Source: Nematopogon swammerdamellus
Lineage: Eukaryota > Arthropoda > Insecta > Lepidoptera > Adelidae
NCBI GenBank assembly: GCA_946902875.1
Contig: OX336351.1
Location: 1-64,000, forward strand
DNA length: 64,000 nucleotides
Direction of reading: 5' to 3'
Shown here one piece after another: positions 55,895 through 64,000 of the stretch (its first letter is position 1; each line of letters starts with the position of its first letter). Under the pieces are notes generated by a model that made no database searches, was not told the DNA's origin, and worked only from the letters and a program-made list of their open reading frames with translations. The position numbers and the translations under genes were made by a program.

Positions 55895-56049
55895 CGGGCG
55901 CGGCCGACACTTGTGGCAGTGATGGGGCGCGGAGGTGTCGGTGACGCGCATGCAACGCGCGTGCTGCCACACGCCGCAGCCCGCGCCGCCGCACTGCACC
56001 ATGAGCCCCTCCTCCAGGTGCAAGCCGCAGATGCACATTATGACTTCCT
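55895..56049 (-). CDS. ash1: ash1 exon encoding the PHD finger
   Basis: 155 nt. Acceptor 'tttgtttcag' at 56050-56059 (minus strand), first two bases completing a split codon, then EVIMCICGLHLEEGLMVQCG, GAGCGVWQHARCMRVTDTSA and PHHCHKCRPRP, donor GTGAGT. The Cys/His order C-x-C...C-x4-C...WQH-x2-C...C-x2-C is a PHD finger, a histone-tail reader. ASH1 carries one between its SET and BAH domains. One zinc pair has C-x4-C spacing (CGGAGC), wider than the usual C-x2-C. Only this copy has the acceptor and the leading CICG, so it is the genuine exon. The upstream SET-domain part is not in the window. Confidence 0.88.
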
Positions 56050-56450
56050 CTGAAACAAATTATTTCTCTTGTTAAGTACTTAGTGTTTCCGCAACCGTCA
56101 ACCGACCTTCACCACAACAAGTGGCAAACAAAAATGTTAACAATATTAAATACGCATAGACAAGCTGTTCAGTCATGACGCATCATGAATATAGTGCACT
56201 GGTGATTACTTTCACCAGTGAATGCTTAATATTCTTGTTCTCTATCTTGAAAGAAACTCGGATAGACGATGCAGTGAAATCATTTATTCCAAGTTAGAAA
56301 TTGAGTTTACATGTTAAGATTTAGAACTCTAGGGCCGAACTGCACATTACAAAGCAAAACAATCACAAGAACAAAACAGGATTACATTCGAAACAAACTA
56401 AAATATTTTGGAAACCATAGATTGTCTCTATGGCCAACAGTATAAAATGT
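56050..56450 (-). other. ash1 intron, AT-rich part
   Basis: AT-rich intronic sequence upstream (minus strand) of the PHD exon, with no recognised element. The intron appears to extend to the right edge of the window, because no further ash1 exon was recognised up to 64000. Confidence 0.55.
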
Positions 56451-56845
56451 TGCGCTGGCTAACTGCCAGTGCAATAGCCTTCACGTTGTCACGAGCGAGC
56501 CATCCTGGGAATATCGCTACGTGATATGGTGCGTAACGAGGCAATCCGCCGACGCACCAAAGTAGTCGATATTGGAGACCGGGTGGCTAAGCTCAAGTGG
56601 CAGTGGGCTGAGCAAGTAAGCCGAAGAGATGACGACCGTTGGAGTAACCGTGTCCGACACTGGCGGCCGTGGACTGGAAAGGGAGTGTGGGAAGACCACC
56701 CGCCAAGTGGGACGACGATATCAAGTAGGTCGGCGGAAAGCGATGGTTCAGTACCGCTGAAGGCCGGGAGGACTGGAGGAAAATTGGAGAGGCGTATGTC
56801 CAGCAGTGGACGCTTACACGCTGACTGACTGACTGACTGACATCC
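56451..56845 (+). mobile_element. RTE-type LINE 3' fragment
   Basis: From about 56495 it reads RAILGISLRDMVRNEAIRRR, TKVVDIGDRVAKLKWQWAEQ and VSRRDDDRWSNRVRHWRP, then a frameshift. 'RNE.IRRRTKV.DI..R.AKLKWQWAGH.ARR...RW...V..W.PR' is the familiar C-terminus of RTE-clade ORF2 proteins in insects. It ends at a (TGAC)n tail (56820-56842), as RTE elements end in short tandem repeats. Only the last 120 or so codons are present, so it is inactive. Confidence 0.85.
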
Positions 56846-57179
56846 CGACCCCGAAGCATCCCGAAGCGAAGTCTGCGTCCCGTGCAACTATTGGCTAATC
56901 GTGGCGAGCGCGTACGTCCTGAGTACGCAAGACCGAAGTTGCTTTCCATTCCGAGACGGGGGGCGGGGTTGGGGGATAATGCATATGTCCGCTCAGCTGA
57001 TAGCGCGCACATATCGCCACAGAGATATGGCGGCGCGCGCCGCCGCCGCGCCTACCCCAATTTGTGCAAGGTCAAAAGTTCAATAACTGTTGGCGCATAC
57101 CGAACTTTAATAAACTTTCACAATTATTATCTCGGTAATTATTACAAATAGAAACATAGTTTCTTAGTAAAAGGTGTTT
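56846..57179. other. Spacer without recognised gene
   Basis: Moderately GC-rich, with a G-rich patch near 56960. The 89-codon and 61-codon open frames have no domain. Confidence 0.4.
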
Positions 57180-57362
57180 ATTATGTTCAGGTGTGTCTGT
57201 TTGTATTTTTTTATATTTAATAAAATATAAAAAGGTTACCCCCTTTTTTATTATAAGTAATTTAAATATGATTTATTTATTTTTTCCTTAAAAAAAATCT
57301 ATTTCCTATACAGAACATCCCCTTTAAGGTTCGTCAGTTCAAAAAAGACCTCATATTAGGTC
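57180..57362 (+). repeat. Dispersed repeat pair, copy 2
   Basis: Partner of 33705-33865 (same orientation, shared 'atatttaataaaatataaaa' and 'cgtcagtt' landmarks). Several indels distinguish the two. Confidence 0.65.
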
Positions 57363-57370
57363 CTTACCTC

Positions 57371-57973
57371 AAACTCAAACTCAAACTCAAAATTTCTTTT
57401 ATTGTTTTTACAGACACTTTACACAAACAGAAGTTGTCCCTATTTCATACATAACAGACAAAATTATCAATGATTATTTTCTGTTGTGTGCAAACACCGT
57501 CTCCCAAACTGGCCTAACCGGCTGTATCATGAAAGACAGTGGGTGCATACAATACCCATAACACTTGACCAAGCCACTCAACATCACAGTCTAGGAATAA
57601 GTAAATAGTACCTACATAGGTATTACAGTGTTGTATATATATATATACTATATCGCTTGTATAACACCTTAAAACACGAGAGAATTATTAATTAAACACG
57701 AGATTTATCATTGGAGAATTTAGCGGGTATCTCAAAAAATATAAAAGAGAAACAAAATAGTTTACCACCTAATAAGATGTGTAAGTGTGCTCGATTGCGT
57801 TCTGTGTGCGATTGTGTATCTGTGTGTGAGGGTGTGTTTGTGTGTGTGTGTGAAATTTTGTAAAAGTGACTGCAGTCAGAGAATGTAAGTACAACTCGCA
57901 GATAGGCAGGCACGACTCTCATACGTTTTATTGTTAAATTTTGTAATTTTGATTTGGGAAAAGTTTATTCGTC
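57371..57973 (-). mobile_element. LINE 3' UTR-like sequence with hexamer tail
   Basis: Four CTCAAA hexamers at 57371-57396 (minus strand: TTTGAG tail) are followed by 'tttcttttattgtttttaca' type sequence, the usual look of a minus-strand LINE 3' end. It may be the 3' UTR of the intact LINE at 57974, or a separate older tail with the GT-rich stretch (57785-57860) as the boundary. The sequence alone does not decide. Confidence 0.5.
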
Positions 57974-60823
57974 CTACCGCATTATCGTAAGCATACTTTC
58001 TACTTCTTCGTATTCCATCGCAAGTAGTAGTGACTTTATAACTTTCTTACATGCGGGTAAATTTAGTTTTCTTATATTTCTAATCCTATCTACTTTATTA
58101 TAGAGGAACGGGCCGAGGAACCATCTATACCGTTGCGCCATTCCAGTTCGGACACCGGGCACTGCTAATAGATGTGCGAACCGGGTAAGATGTGCACCTC
58201 GCCCCGGCGCATCAAATTTAGCCGTTCTATGACTCCTAATTATGATTTTTTCAATGAAAAGTTTCCTCACGCTCAATACACCTATCTCATTCAGCATAGT
58301 ATGTGTGGGGTATCTATAGGGTTTCTTCATCATAACGCGAAGAACAACCCTTTGCGCTCTTTCTACCATAATCAAGTGTGATTTTGCAGCACCACCCCAT
58401 GCCGTGATGCAATAAGTTAAACGTGATTGACACAATGCGAAATAAATAGTACGAAGAAGGTTATTATCGGCAATGTTACGTAGTCGTTTGAAAACATATA
58501 TTAGACTTCGCGTTCTACTAGCCAAACACGCCATGTGCGTATCCCAGCACAAGTTTTCGTCTAGGTTAATGCCCAAGTAGCGGATGCATTTTACTCGTTC
58601 TATTTTCTCACAGTTACAACTTTGGTTATTGTGGCATGAATGTAACCGTAGGGTGTGGTGTGCTCCTGGGGAAGTAGAGCTGTTGATGCAGAAAGCGAGA
58701 TATTTTGTTTTTTGTACATTCAGAGTAAGTAAGTTAGCGTCTAACCATAATTTTAACGACCTTAATCCACTCTCAGCCAGTTTGAATACCTTTTCCCATG
58801 TTTTTTCCGAAAAGATTAGGGCTGTGTCGTCAGCAAATGTAAATATTTTACAGCCTTCTAATTTCTTATTACATAAGTCATTTATGTAGATTATAAAAAG
58901 TATAGGTCCTAGCACACTACCCTGGGGCACACCAAACCCCATACCAACCTCGTCACTAACCACATCCCCTATCCTGACGCACTGTTTTCTGTCCAAGAGG
59001 TAACTAGTGAACCAGGAAAGCGGCACTCCCCTGATACCTAATCCTTCCATTTTTTTAAGAAGGATTTTTGGCGACACTGTGTCAAACGCCTTTTCTAAAT
59101 CTAGAAATAAGCCAACACATCTTTCCCCTCTGTCCAACATCCTGGAGATATGGTCAGTTAAATCCCCAACAGCATCTTCGGTGCTCTTGTCATTTTGAAA
59201 TCCGTATTGGTTTTGACTAATTAATACATATTTATCCATATATTTCGTGATACGGGCTTTGACTAACTTTTCCAGGATCTTAGACAGGATAGGAAGTAAT
59301 GAGATTGGTCTGTAATTTGTGACAAGCCGTTTGTCTCCACTTTTGTGTATTGGGCTAATGATTCCCTTCTTAAAAGCAGTTGGAAAGGTTCCTGTAGACA
59401 TACTTAAATTCATAATAAAAGTAAGTGGTACTGTGATCAGATCCACTGTTTTTTTAAGTAACAGAGAACTGATGTTATCCCACCCGCCAGCGCTCGCGGA
59501 ATTTAAGTTGCTTATAATACTCTTTATTTCGCTGGGATCCGTAGGATTCATAAAGAAAGTATTTGATGAGCGAGGCTGCTCAATTTCTACCTCTTTCGCT
59601 AGAATTTCTTCCGTCTTATTCAATGAACTTAGTATACGCCTCGCTCGAGAACCACCAACATCCGCAAAGAAGTAATTAACGTCATTAACTGTAAGGTTAT
59701 CGTTTTTAATAAGGTCTAAAGGCGGATGATTTTGCTTGATGGGGAAGTCCGCAGCTTCCTTTATTATCTCCCAGGTCTTTTTTGAATTGTTAATATTCAT
59801 GCATAAGTCTTTCCTCATATATAATTCCTTTGCCTTCGCAGTAGCACGATCACATGTGTTTCTGTAAGATTTGTATTTTTTTTGAAGGTCTAAATCGTTT
59901 GCATACTTTTTAGCTTGTTTGTGTAACATGTCTCGTTTTTTAAGACATTTAATCAAACCCGGGGTAATCCAGCGTTTGATGTTCCTCCGAGATCTCGGCA
60001 AGTTGCGTGTTTCCGTATGTGTATGTATTAGTTCTTGTAATATATCTATAAACGTAAATACTGCCGAATTCACATCATTGCATTTAAGAATTTCTCCCCA
60101 GTCGTATTTATCTAAGGCTGTCGCTATGGCTGTATTGTTGACTATTTTTAGACTACGTTTTATGGTTTTCTGTGAGCCTTTAAGATTGCCTATGCACGCC
60201 AAAATAGGATAATGATCTGTTATTGCGGTTTGGCAAACCGCCGTTTCTATTGAAAGCTTGCTACGTATCATTAAATGGTCCAGACATGCTGATTGTCTAG
60301 TCGGATTTAACATCGCTGGAATTAAACCATGTTCAGCCATAAGGCACAAATAACTTTCGGCTCTTTGATCAGAAGAATCCTCACTTATATTAATGTTAAT
60401 ATCACCACTTAGAATAAGTTGCTGGAAGCAGTTTGTATTAGATAATAACTTCTGGAGCGAATTAAGGAAGTTAACTATTACACTAAAACTCGGGGACCTG
60501 TAAATAGCCAGGATGACGGTCTTGTCAGGAAACTCAATTTGTAGGCAGTTGGCATCTTGACATTCCGGTTCAGTGACAATAACTGAATGTTTAGTGTTTA
60601 TATAAACAATGACACCATCACATTTATTATAATGCTTCGTAGTATGGAATGAAAAGTATCCATCTAAAAATTTAGGAAGATATGTTGCTGTGTTAATCCA
60701 GCATTCAGTCAGGATTATTACATCAAATTCCATATTTATTCTATTTAGTAGGACTAATAAGTGCTCAAAATTATGATTAATGCTTCTAATGTTTACTGTA
60801 AGTGTTTTATACTGCGCGAGCAT
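57974..60823 (-). CDS. LINE ORF2 protein: AP endonuclease plus reverse transcriptase, 949 aa
   Basis: An uninterrupted ORF. The endonuclease covers residues about 5-215: NIRSINHNFEHL at the N-terminus, LTECWI near 39 (catalytic Glu), SGDININ near 139 and TDHYPIL near 202. A basic linker (RRNIKRWITPGLIKCLKKRD) precedes the RT: NYRPISLLPILSKILEKLV near 503, FLDLEKAFDTVSP near 572, GVPQGSVLGPILF near 631 and FADDTALIF near 664 (catalytic box). The C-terminus ends with LLLAMEYEEVESMLTIMR. The frame also stays open about 30 codons upstream of this ATG, adding an acidic stretch. No damage is visible, so it is potentially active. CR1/Jockey group in the broad sense. Confidence 0.92.
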   Translation of the reverse strand: MLAQYKTLTVNIRSINHNFEHLLVLLNRINMEFDVIILTECWINTATYLPKFLDGYFSFHTTKHYNKCDGVIVYINTKHSVIVTEPECQDANCLQIEFPDKTVILAIYRSPSFSVIVNFLNSLQKLLSNTNCFQQLILSGDININISEDSSDQRAESYLCLMAEHGLIPAMLNPTRQSACLDHLMIRSKLSIETAVCQTAITDHYPILACIGNLKGSQKTIKRSLKIVNNTAIATALDKYDWGEILKCNDVNSAVFTFIDILQELIHTHTETRNLPRSRRNIKRWITPGLIKCLKKRDMLHKQAKKYANDLDLQKKYKSYRNTCDRATAKAKELYMRKDLCMNINNSKKTWEIIKEAADFPIKQNHPPLDLIKNDNLTVNDVNYFFADVGGSRARRILSSLNKTEEILAKEVEIEQPRSSNTFFMNPTDPSEIKSIISNLNSASAGGWDNISSLLLKKTVDLITVPLTFIMNLSMSTGTFPTAFKKGIISPIHKSGDKRLVTNYRPISLLPILSKILEKLVKARITKYMDKYVLISQNQYGFQNDKSTEDAVGDLTDHISRMLDRGERCVGLFLDLEKAFDTVSPKILLKKMEGLGIRGVPLSWFTSYLLDRKQCVRIGDVVSDEVGMGFGVPQGSVLGPILFIIYINDLCNKKLEGCKIFTFADDTALIFSEKTWEKVFKLAESGLRSLKLWLDANLLTLNVQKTKYLAFCINSSTSPGAHHTLRLHSCHNNQSCNCEKIERVKCIRYLGINLDENLCWDTHMACLASRTRSLIYVFKRLRNIADNNLLRTIYFALCQSRLTYCITAWGGAAKSHLIMVERAQRVVLRVMMKKPYRYPTHTMLNEIGVLSVRKLFIEKIIIRSHRTAKFDAPGRGAHLTRFAHLLAVPGVRTGMAQRYRWFLGPFLYNKVDRIRNIRKLNLPACKKVIKSLLLAMEYEEVESMLTIMR

Positions 60824-60911
60824 GTTCAGTTTACACCTACAATCCTCAGGTTCCTCTATCGTTAGTGTTTTAATGACATTGAGTTCCTCAATATCGTGTT
60901 CTATCTCTTCG

Positions 60912-61751
60912 TCAAGTTCGCCTTATATAAATAGGTGTAGTGAACAGTGTTCGCGTGTGTATGTGTTTCAGAGAGGTTGCAGGTGTTTGTAGTGTACTTG
61001 TATATAGTAGATGCTCGTTTTCGGTAGTGTACTTTGGTATAGTGAGTGATGAGTATGATTGTGATTTGGCAGTGGCCATGTTTTGTGTGGTCGGTAACGC
61101 CTGTACATTGATTTTCGAAGAACTTCTAAAAAATATCATAAGATTTGATAATATTTTAGATAATTGAGCACATAGAAAACCAAGATCTAAACTGTAATAA
61201 TTAACGTGGAAATTCTTAGGTATTACTATTGTGAACAATACGAACTTATATATGCTTATACTAGTCTCTAAATTATATGGAATGTAAACGCATCTATTTT
61301 CTAGCTTCATAATTTGATAATGGGAGAGAAATTTAGTAAATAGTGTTCTTTCAAATAAATGAGTACATAGATAACTTAATTCTAAACTGTAATAAGCAAC
61401 GAGGAAATTCTTAAGTAGTACTATGGTGAGAGACATGTATTTACCTATACTTAAACTATTCACTAAAGAATAAAGAATGTAAACACATATAGTTTCCAAT
61501 TTCATAATTTGGTAACTAGAGAAAAATGTATTATAGAATCCTTCAGATAAATGTGTACGTAGAAAAATTTGTTCCAAACTGTAATAGGAAACGAGGAAAT
61601 CCTTAGGTAGTATTGTAGTGAAAAACCTGTACTTATATATACTTAACCTAGTCTCTAAGTAATAAAGAATATAAACATATTTATTTTCTAAATTCACAGT
61701 TTGACATCGAGAGAAAAATGCATTAAACTTGTAAAACGGTAACAAGCACAA
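60912..61751 (-). CDS. Putative LINE ORF1-position frame, 279 aa
   Basis: An open frame upstream of ORF2 on the same strand; its TGA (60912-60914) overlaps the beginning of the extended ORF2 frame. About the first 200 codons translate the AT-rich 193-bp monomers, giving repeated YSLE, CVYI and Phe/Tyr-rich segments unlike any known ORF1. The last 55 codons, from MATAKSQSYSSLTIPKYTTE, look different (Ser/Thr-rich) and lie outside the monomers. I suspect that only this short part, if any, is translated. No zinc finger or RNA-binding motif is visible. Confidence 0.3.
   Translation of the reverse strand: MCLLPFYKFNAFFSRCQTVNLENKYVYILYYLETRLSIYKYRFFTTILPKDFLVSYYSLEQIFLRTHLSEGFYNTFFSSYQIMKLETICVYILYSLVNSLSIGKYMSLTIVLLKNFLVAYYSLELSYLCTHLFERTLFTKFLSHYQIMKLENRCVYIPYNLETSISIYKFVLFTIVIPKNFHVNYYSLDLGFLCAQLSKILSNLMIFFRSSSKINVQALPTTQNMATAKSQSYSSLTIPKYTTENEHLLYTSTLQTPATSLKHIHTRTLFTTPIYIRRT
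61130..61745 (-). repeat. Tandem 5' monomers upstream of LINE ORF2, about 193-bp unit
   Basis: The landmark 'actgtaata' occurs at 61191, 61386 and 61578 (spacings 195 and 192), with a partial fourth copy near 61735. The monomers are diverged from each other. They sit exactly where a LINE 5' UTR would be, on the strand that encodes ORF2. Some LINEs carry promoter-active tandem 5' UTR monomers. Promoter function here is inference. Confidence 0.8.
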
Positions 61752-61925
61752 ATTTGCTAGTGTCTTTGCTTCGTTCTGTTCACTTCTCTGACAGCATTCT
61801 TGTATAGCATTAGTAGCGTAGCGACAGCGACAGCGACGAGTGCAGCGGAATGGGTAGGTAACTATGCGCGGAAAGATTCCCTCGGCGGTGAAATGAAATT
61901 GGCGTTTATATAGAAAAAATAAAAA
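61752..61925. other. Boundary region between LINE and mariner
   Basis: A moderately GC-rich stretch with agcgacagcgacagcgac near 61820; possibly the LINE 5' end or intron sequence. No gene is visible. Confidence 0.35.
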
Positions 61926-62960
61926 AAATTTTTTTTATGAAAAATATATTTTTTTTAAATTGAAGTATTGGCCATTATTATCAATGCACTTTTGCCATTT
62001 TACTGAAAGTTCATTGATGCCTCTGCTATAGAAATCCTGGGGATGGGAATCGATTAACTCTTTAAAGGCGTTTTTCACTGCCTCATCGGATTTGAAATTT
62101 TTCCCCTGTAAAAAGTTATCCAAATTTCGAAAAAAAATGTGCAGACCAGTTGGAGCAAGGTCTGGTGAATATGGTGGGTGACGAATTTGCAGTCGTACCT
62201 CCCGTAGTTTTGAGACGGTCCATTGTGCGGTGTGTGAGCGAGCTTTGTCGTGAAGAAGGAGTGGACTAGAGCAATTGGCAAGTCTCTGTTATTTGACAGC
62301 GAGCTTATCAATCATTATTTTCAATTCTTCACAGTACACATCTGCAGTAATTGTTGCGCCAGGTATCAAGAAGCTGTAATGAATAATGCCGGCACAGGTC
62401 CACCATACACTGACAAGCAACTTCTTTTGACTCAATTTGCGTTTGGGACATGGTTTGGCTGCCTCCCCTGTGTCCAACCAGTGTGACGGACGTTTTCGAT
62501 TATCAACCAGGATCCACTTTTCATCACAAGTGACAATCCGATTCAGAATCCCCTCATTTCTATGCCTATTCAACAAGTTAAGACAAGCTTCGACGCGATT
62601 TTGTCGTTGCTGTTCAGTGAATTCATACGGTACCCACTTTCCGAGCTTTTTTATCTTTCCAATTTGACGTAAATGAATCAGTATCGTTTTATCTCTTACA
62701 TTGAAGGCTGCTGCTAATTCCGACTTTCGTCTCCGGTCGGCCATGGGGCTCATAATTGAGATGAAAATTTCCAGAACGGGAGCGATCAAACCAAAAATGC
62801 ACAGTGCGTTCACTTGCGGTACCTGGTCCATACACGTCGATGATATTGCGTATCCGCTCAGGTGGCATGGGTCTTCGAATTTGAATTTATCAGATATATT
62901 ATGTTTATGTTATGACAGGTCTCCATGTTTGCCCCACGCTATTGAATCGGCCATACAATA
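61926..62960 (-). pseudogene. Mariner transposase relic (cecropia-like)
   Basis: Minus-strand pieces are in order. PERIRNIIDVYGPGTASERT and VHFWFDRSRSGNFHL (HTH region) lie near 62870-62750. The 62750-62289 frame has RKSELAAAFNVRDKTILIHL, LGKWVPYEFTEQQRQNRVEA, IVTCDEKWILVDN and LDTGEAAKPCPKRKLSQKKL. The 62280-62160 region has HDKARSHTAQWTVSKL and YSPDLAP-like text. It ends with 62123-61935, DNFLQGKNFKSDEAVKNAFK. CDEKW and HD.ARSHTA are the first two catalytic Asp motifs of mariner (DD34D). At least two frameshifts make it non-functional. LGKWVPYE and KPKL..KK resemble the cecropia subfamily common in Lepidoptera. TIRs were not located. Confidence 0.87.
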
Positions 62961-63340
62961 ATGAGGAACGTTACATTGCTGTCATTAATTTTAGTCCCTA
63001 TGTCAATGTCAATAGAGATTAATTTTGACTGGTTATTGTGTTAGTTCATGATCAGCAACACCGCAGCGCTAGTGTTCAATGCAGTGAATATAGGTCCGGT
63101 CCGGACGCCATCCATCAGTCATATAACTCATCTGTGGCCATCACTTTTTTTTAAATGTATATAAATTGAATGGGGCTTGCGACTATGCCAGCCAGCCCCA
63201 TAGTACCGAAAGTGCTGGATACACGGCGATACTTTTGTGTATACACTCAATGTATACAAACAGCCAGATTACAGAAATGATAAGACATAAATTAGGTAAA
63301 CATACCTACAGTTAAGTATGGCCATAGATAGTTTCCCCGA
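62961..63340. other. Spacer without recognised gene
   Basis: AT-rich sequence with no identifiable exon. 'ccagccagccccatagtacc' near 63188 and surroundings match nothing else in the window. Confidence 0.4.
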
Positions 63341-63349
63341 ATGGCAATT

Positions 63350-63455
63350 CAAAGGGAAGTCTCCAGTATGGCACCTACCTTATCGGGGGTGATATTGGCT
63401 GGTCAGAGCATGCGCTCTGGGCCTCCGACTCGGCCATCCATACCGAACTACATAA
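63350..63455 (+). mobile_element. SINE 3' fragment
   Basis: Matches the last 105 or so bases of the full SINEs: 'ggaagtctcc..tatggcac' through 'gatattggctggtc.gagcatgcgct', then 'cataccg.a.tacataaaa'. The tRNA-like head and most of the body are missing, and a few substitutions are present. Confidence 0.8.
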
Positions 63456-63459
63456 AAAA

Positions 63460-63705
63460 TTAACAGATCTCGTGCATTACACGACCTTCGATCGAGGTAC
63501 ATTGAAAATGAACTCAACAAAATAAAAAAAAAAGTATTAAGTACATTTATATAATATTTTTTATTATTTTTCAAAAACACAAGCAGCTTAAAAAATTTAA
63601 ACTAAAATTTAGACAGAAAAAGCATGGAGTGAGAAAAAGAGATAAGCTTGACATTATGTCTAACTAACGTAACAAATTAATAAATATGAAATATAAAAAC
63701 ATTTA
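63460..63705 (+). repeat. Dispersed AT-rich repeat, copy 2
   Basis: Partner of 1986-2225, starting at 'tctcgtgcattacacgacc'. Relative to copy 1 it has small insertions (for example 'catggagtgagaaaa' before 'gagataagc'). Confidence 0.7.
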
Positions 63706-63707
63706 AT

Positions 63708-63752
63708 AGGTTAGGTTAGAAGATTTGATTTTTTGATCTTCTAACCTAACCT
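63708..63752. repeat. Hairpin with telomere-like arms
   Basis: The 17-nt arm aggttaggttagaagat (63708-63724) is perfectly repeated in inverted orientation at 63736-63752, with an 11-nt A/T-rich loop. The arms contain two TTAGG units, the common insect telomere repeat. Confidence 0.9.
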
Positions 63753-64000
63753 TTAATTTAATTTAGATTTAATCATAATATTCCAAAACATTATATTTAT
63801 ATGTAAAAATAATAAACTTAATGCTACTATACTCAGATTAGTCCACGCGCCGCACATACCTCCCGCGGTATTCAAACAAAATTCCGCCGCATAAAGGATA
63901 AGCTACAGCCTAGCTAGACCCTGAGAGATAGCGAGGTCCGGTTTTTTGCAAATTGTAGCCCAACACAATACCCCGAGCTTTTTTTCATTTTTTCGATATG
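63753..64000. other. Right edge, no gene recognised
   Basis: AT-rich then mixed sequence up to the window end. I saw no ash1 exon here. Confidence 0.4.

Noticed and set aside
54980..56053. 357-codon plus-strand frame rich in His/Arg
   Set aside because: Antisense shadow of the PHD exon array; the opposite strand gives PHD fingers with correct splice sites.

Overview
This window is eukaryotic, almost certainly a lepidopteran (moth or butterfly) genome. It has introns with GT/AG borders, several LINE families, a tRNA-derived SINE in multiple copies, Helitron-like ends, cecropia-type mariner and pogo/Tigger-like transposase relics, and very large tandem arrays. No bacterial gene, operon, CRISPR array, rRNA gene or stand-alone tRNA gene is visible. 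Family names are given by recognition of motifs; nothing was searched.

The only host gene I can identify is the 3' end of ash1 (trithorax-group H3K36 methyltransferase) on the minus strand. Six coding exons run from the PHD finger (55895-56049) through the BAH domain (54220-54489 and 51576-51743) to the C-terminus and stop codon (48666-48788). All six junctions have GT/AG borders and are phase 0. The SET-domain exons should lie beyond the right edge. At three separate exons a piece of coding sequence plus adjoining sequence has been amplified in tandem: the PHD exon (about 210-bp unit), the BAH exon with its 5' splice site (135-bp unit, about 18 copies) and the terminal exon (160-bp unit, 21 copies). 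A 47-bp minisatellite with a 188-bp higher-order period fills another intron.

Layout: 1-5450 is mixed unique and repeat-derived DNA with one full SINE. 5451-8820 is a 25-bp minisatellite (about 135 copies). 9711-18730 is a 9-kb array of TCCTAA-type units, resembling a stretched insect telomere repeat. 18840-19600 is a GC-rich stretch with a perfect palindrome. 19641-21255 and 28848-30580 are two copies of one element carrying a 68-bp array, the second with a Helitron-like 3' end. 21861-23360 is a 5'-truncated LINE. 25053-26782 is a DNA transposon with terminal inverted repeats and many copies of a GGTCCTCG subterminal motif, which I do not recognise. 30772-33230 is a decayed LINE, 33440-34670 a pogo-like relic, and 35382-38760 a LINE with an intact 990-aa ORF2. 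39290-40620 is a LINE ORF1 relic split by a SINE. 42295-43564 holds two LINE tails. 44200-45390 may be the ash1 3' UTR, and 45391-56049 is ash1 with its arrays. 56450-62960 (probably an ash1 intron) holds an RTE tail, a LINE with an intact 949-aa ORF2 and tandem 5' monomers, and a mariner relic.

Tandem arrays make up roughly a third of the window. Most long open frames in it are translations of repeats, not genes.
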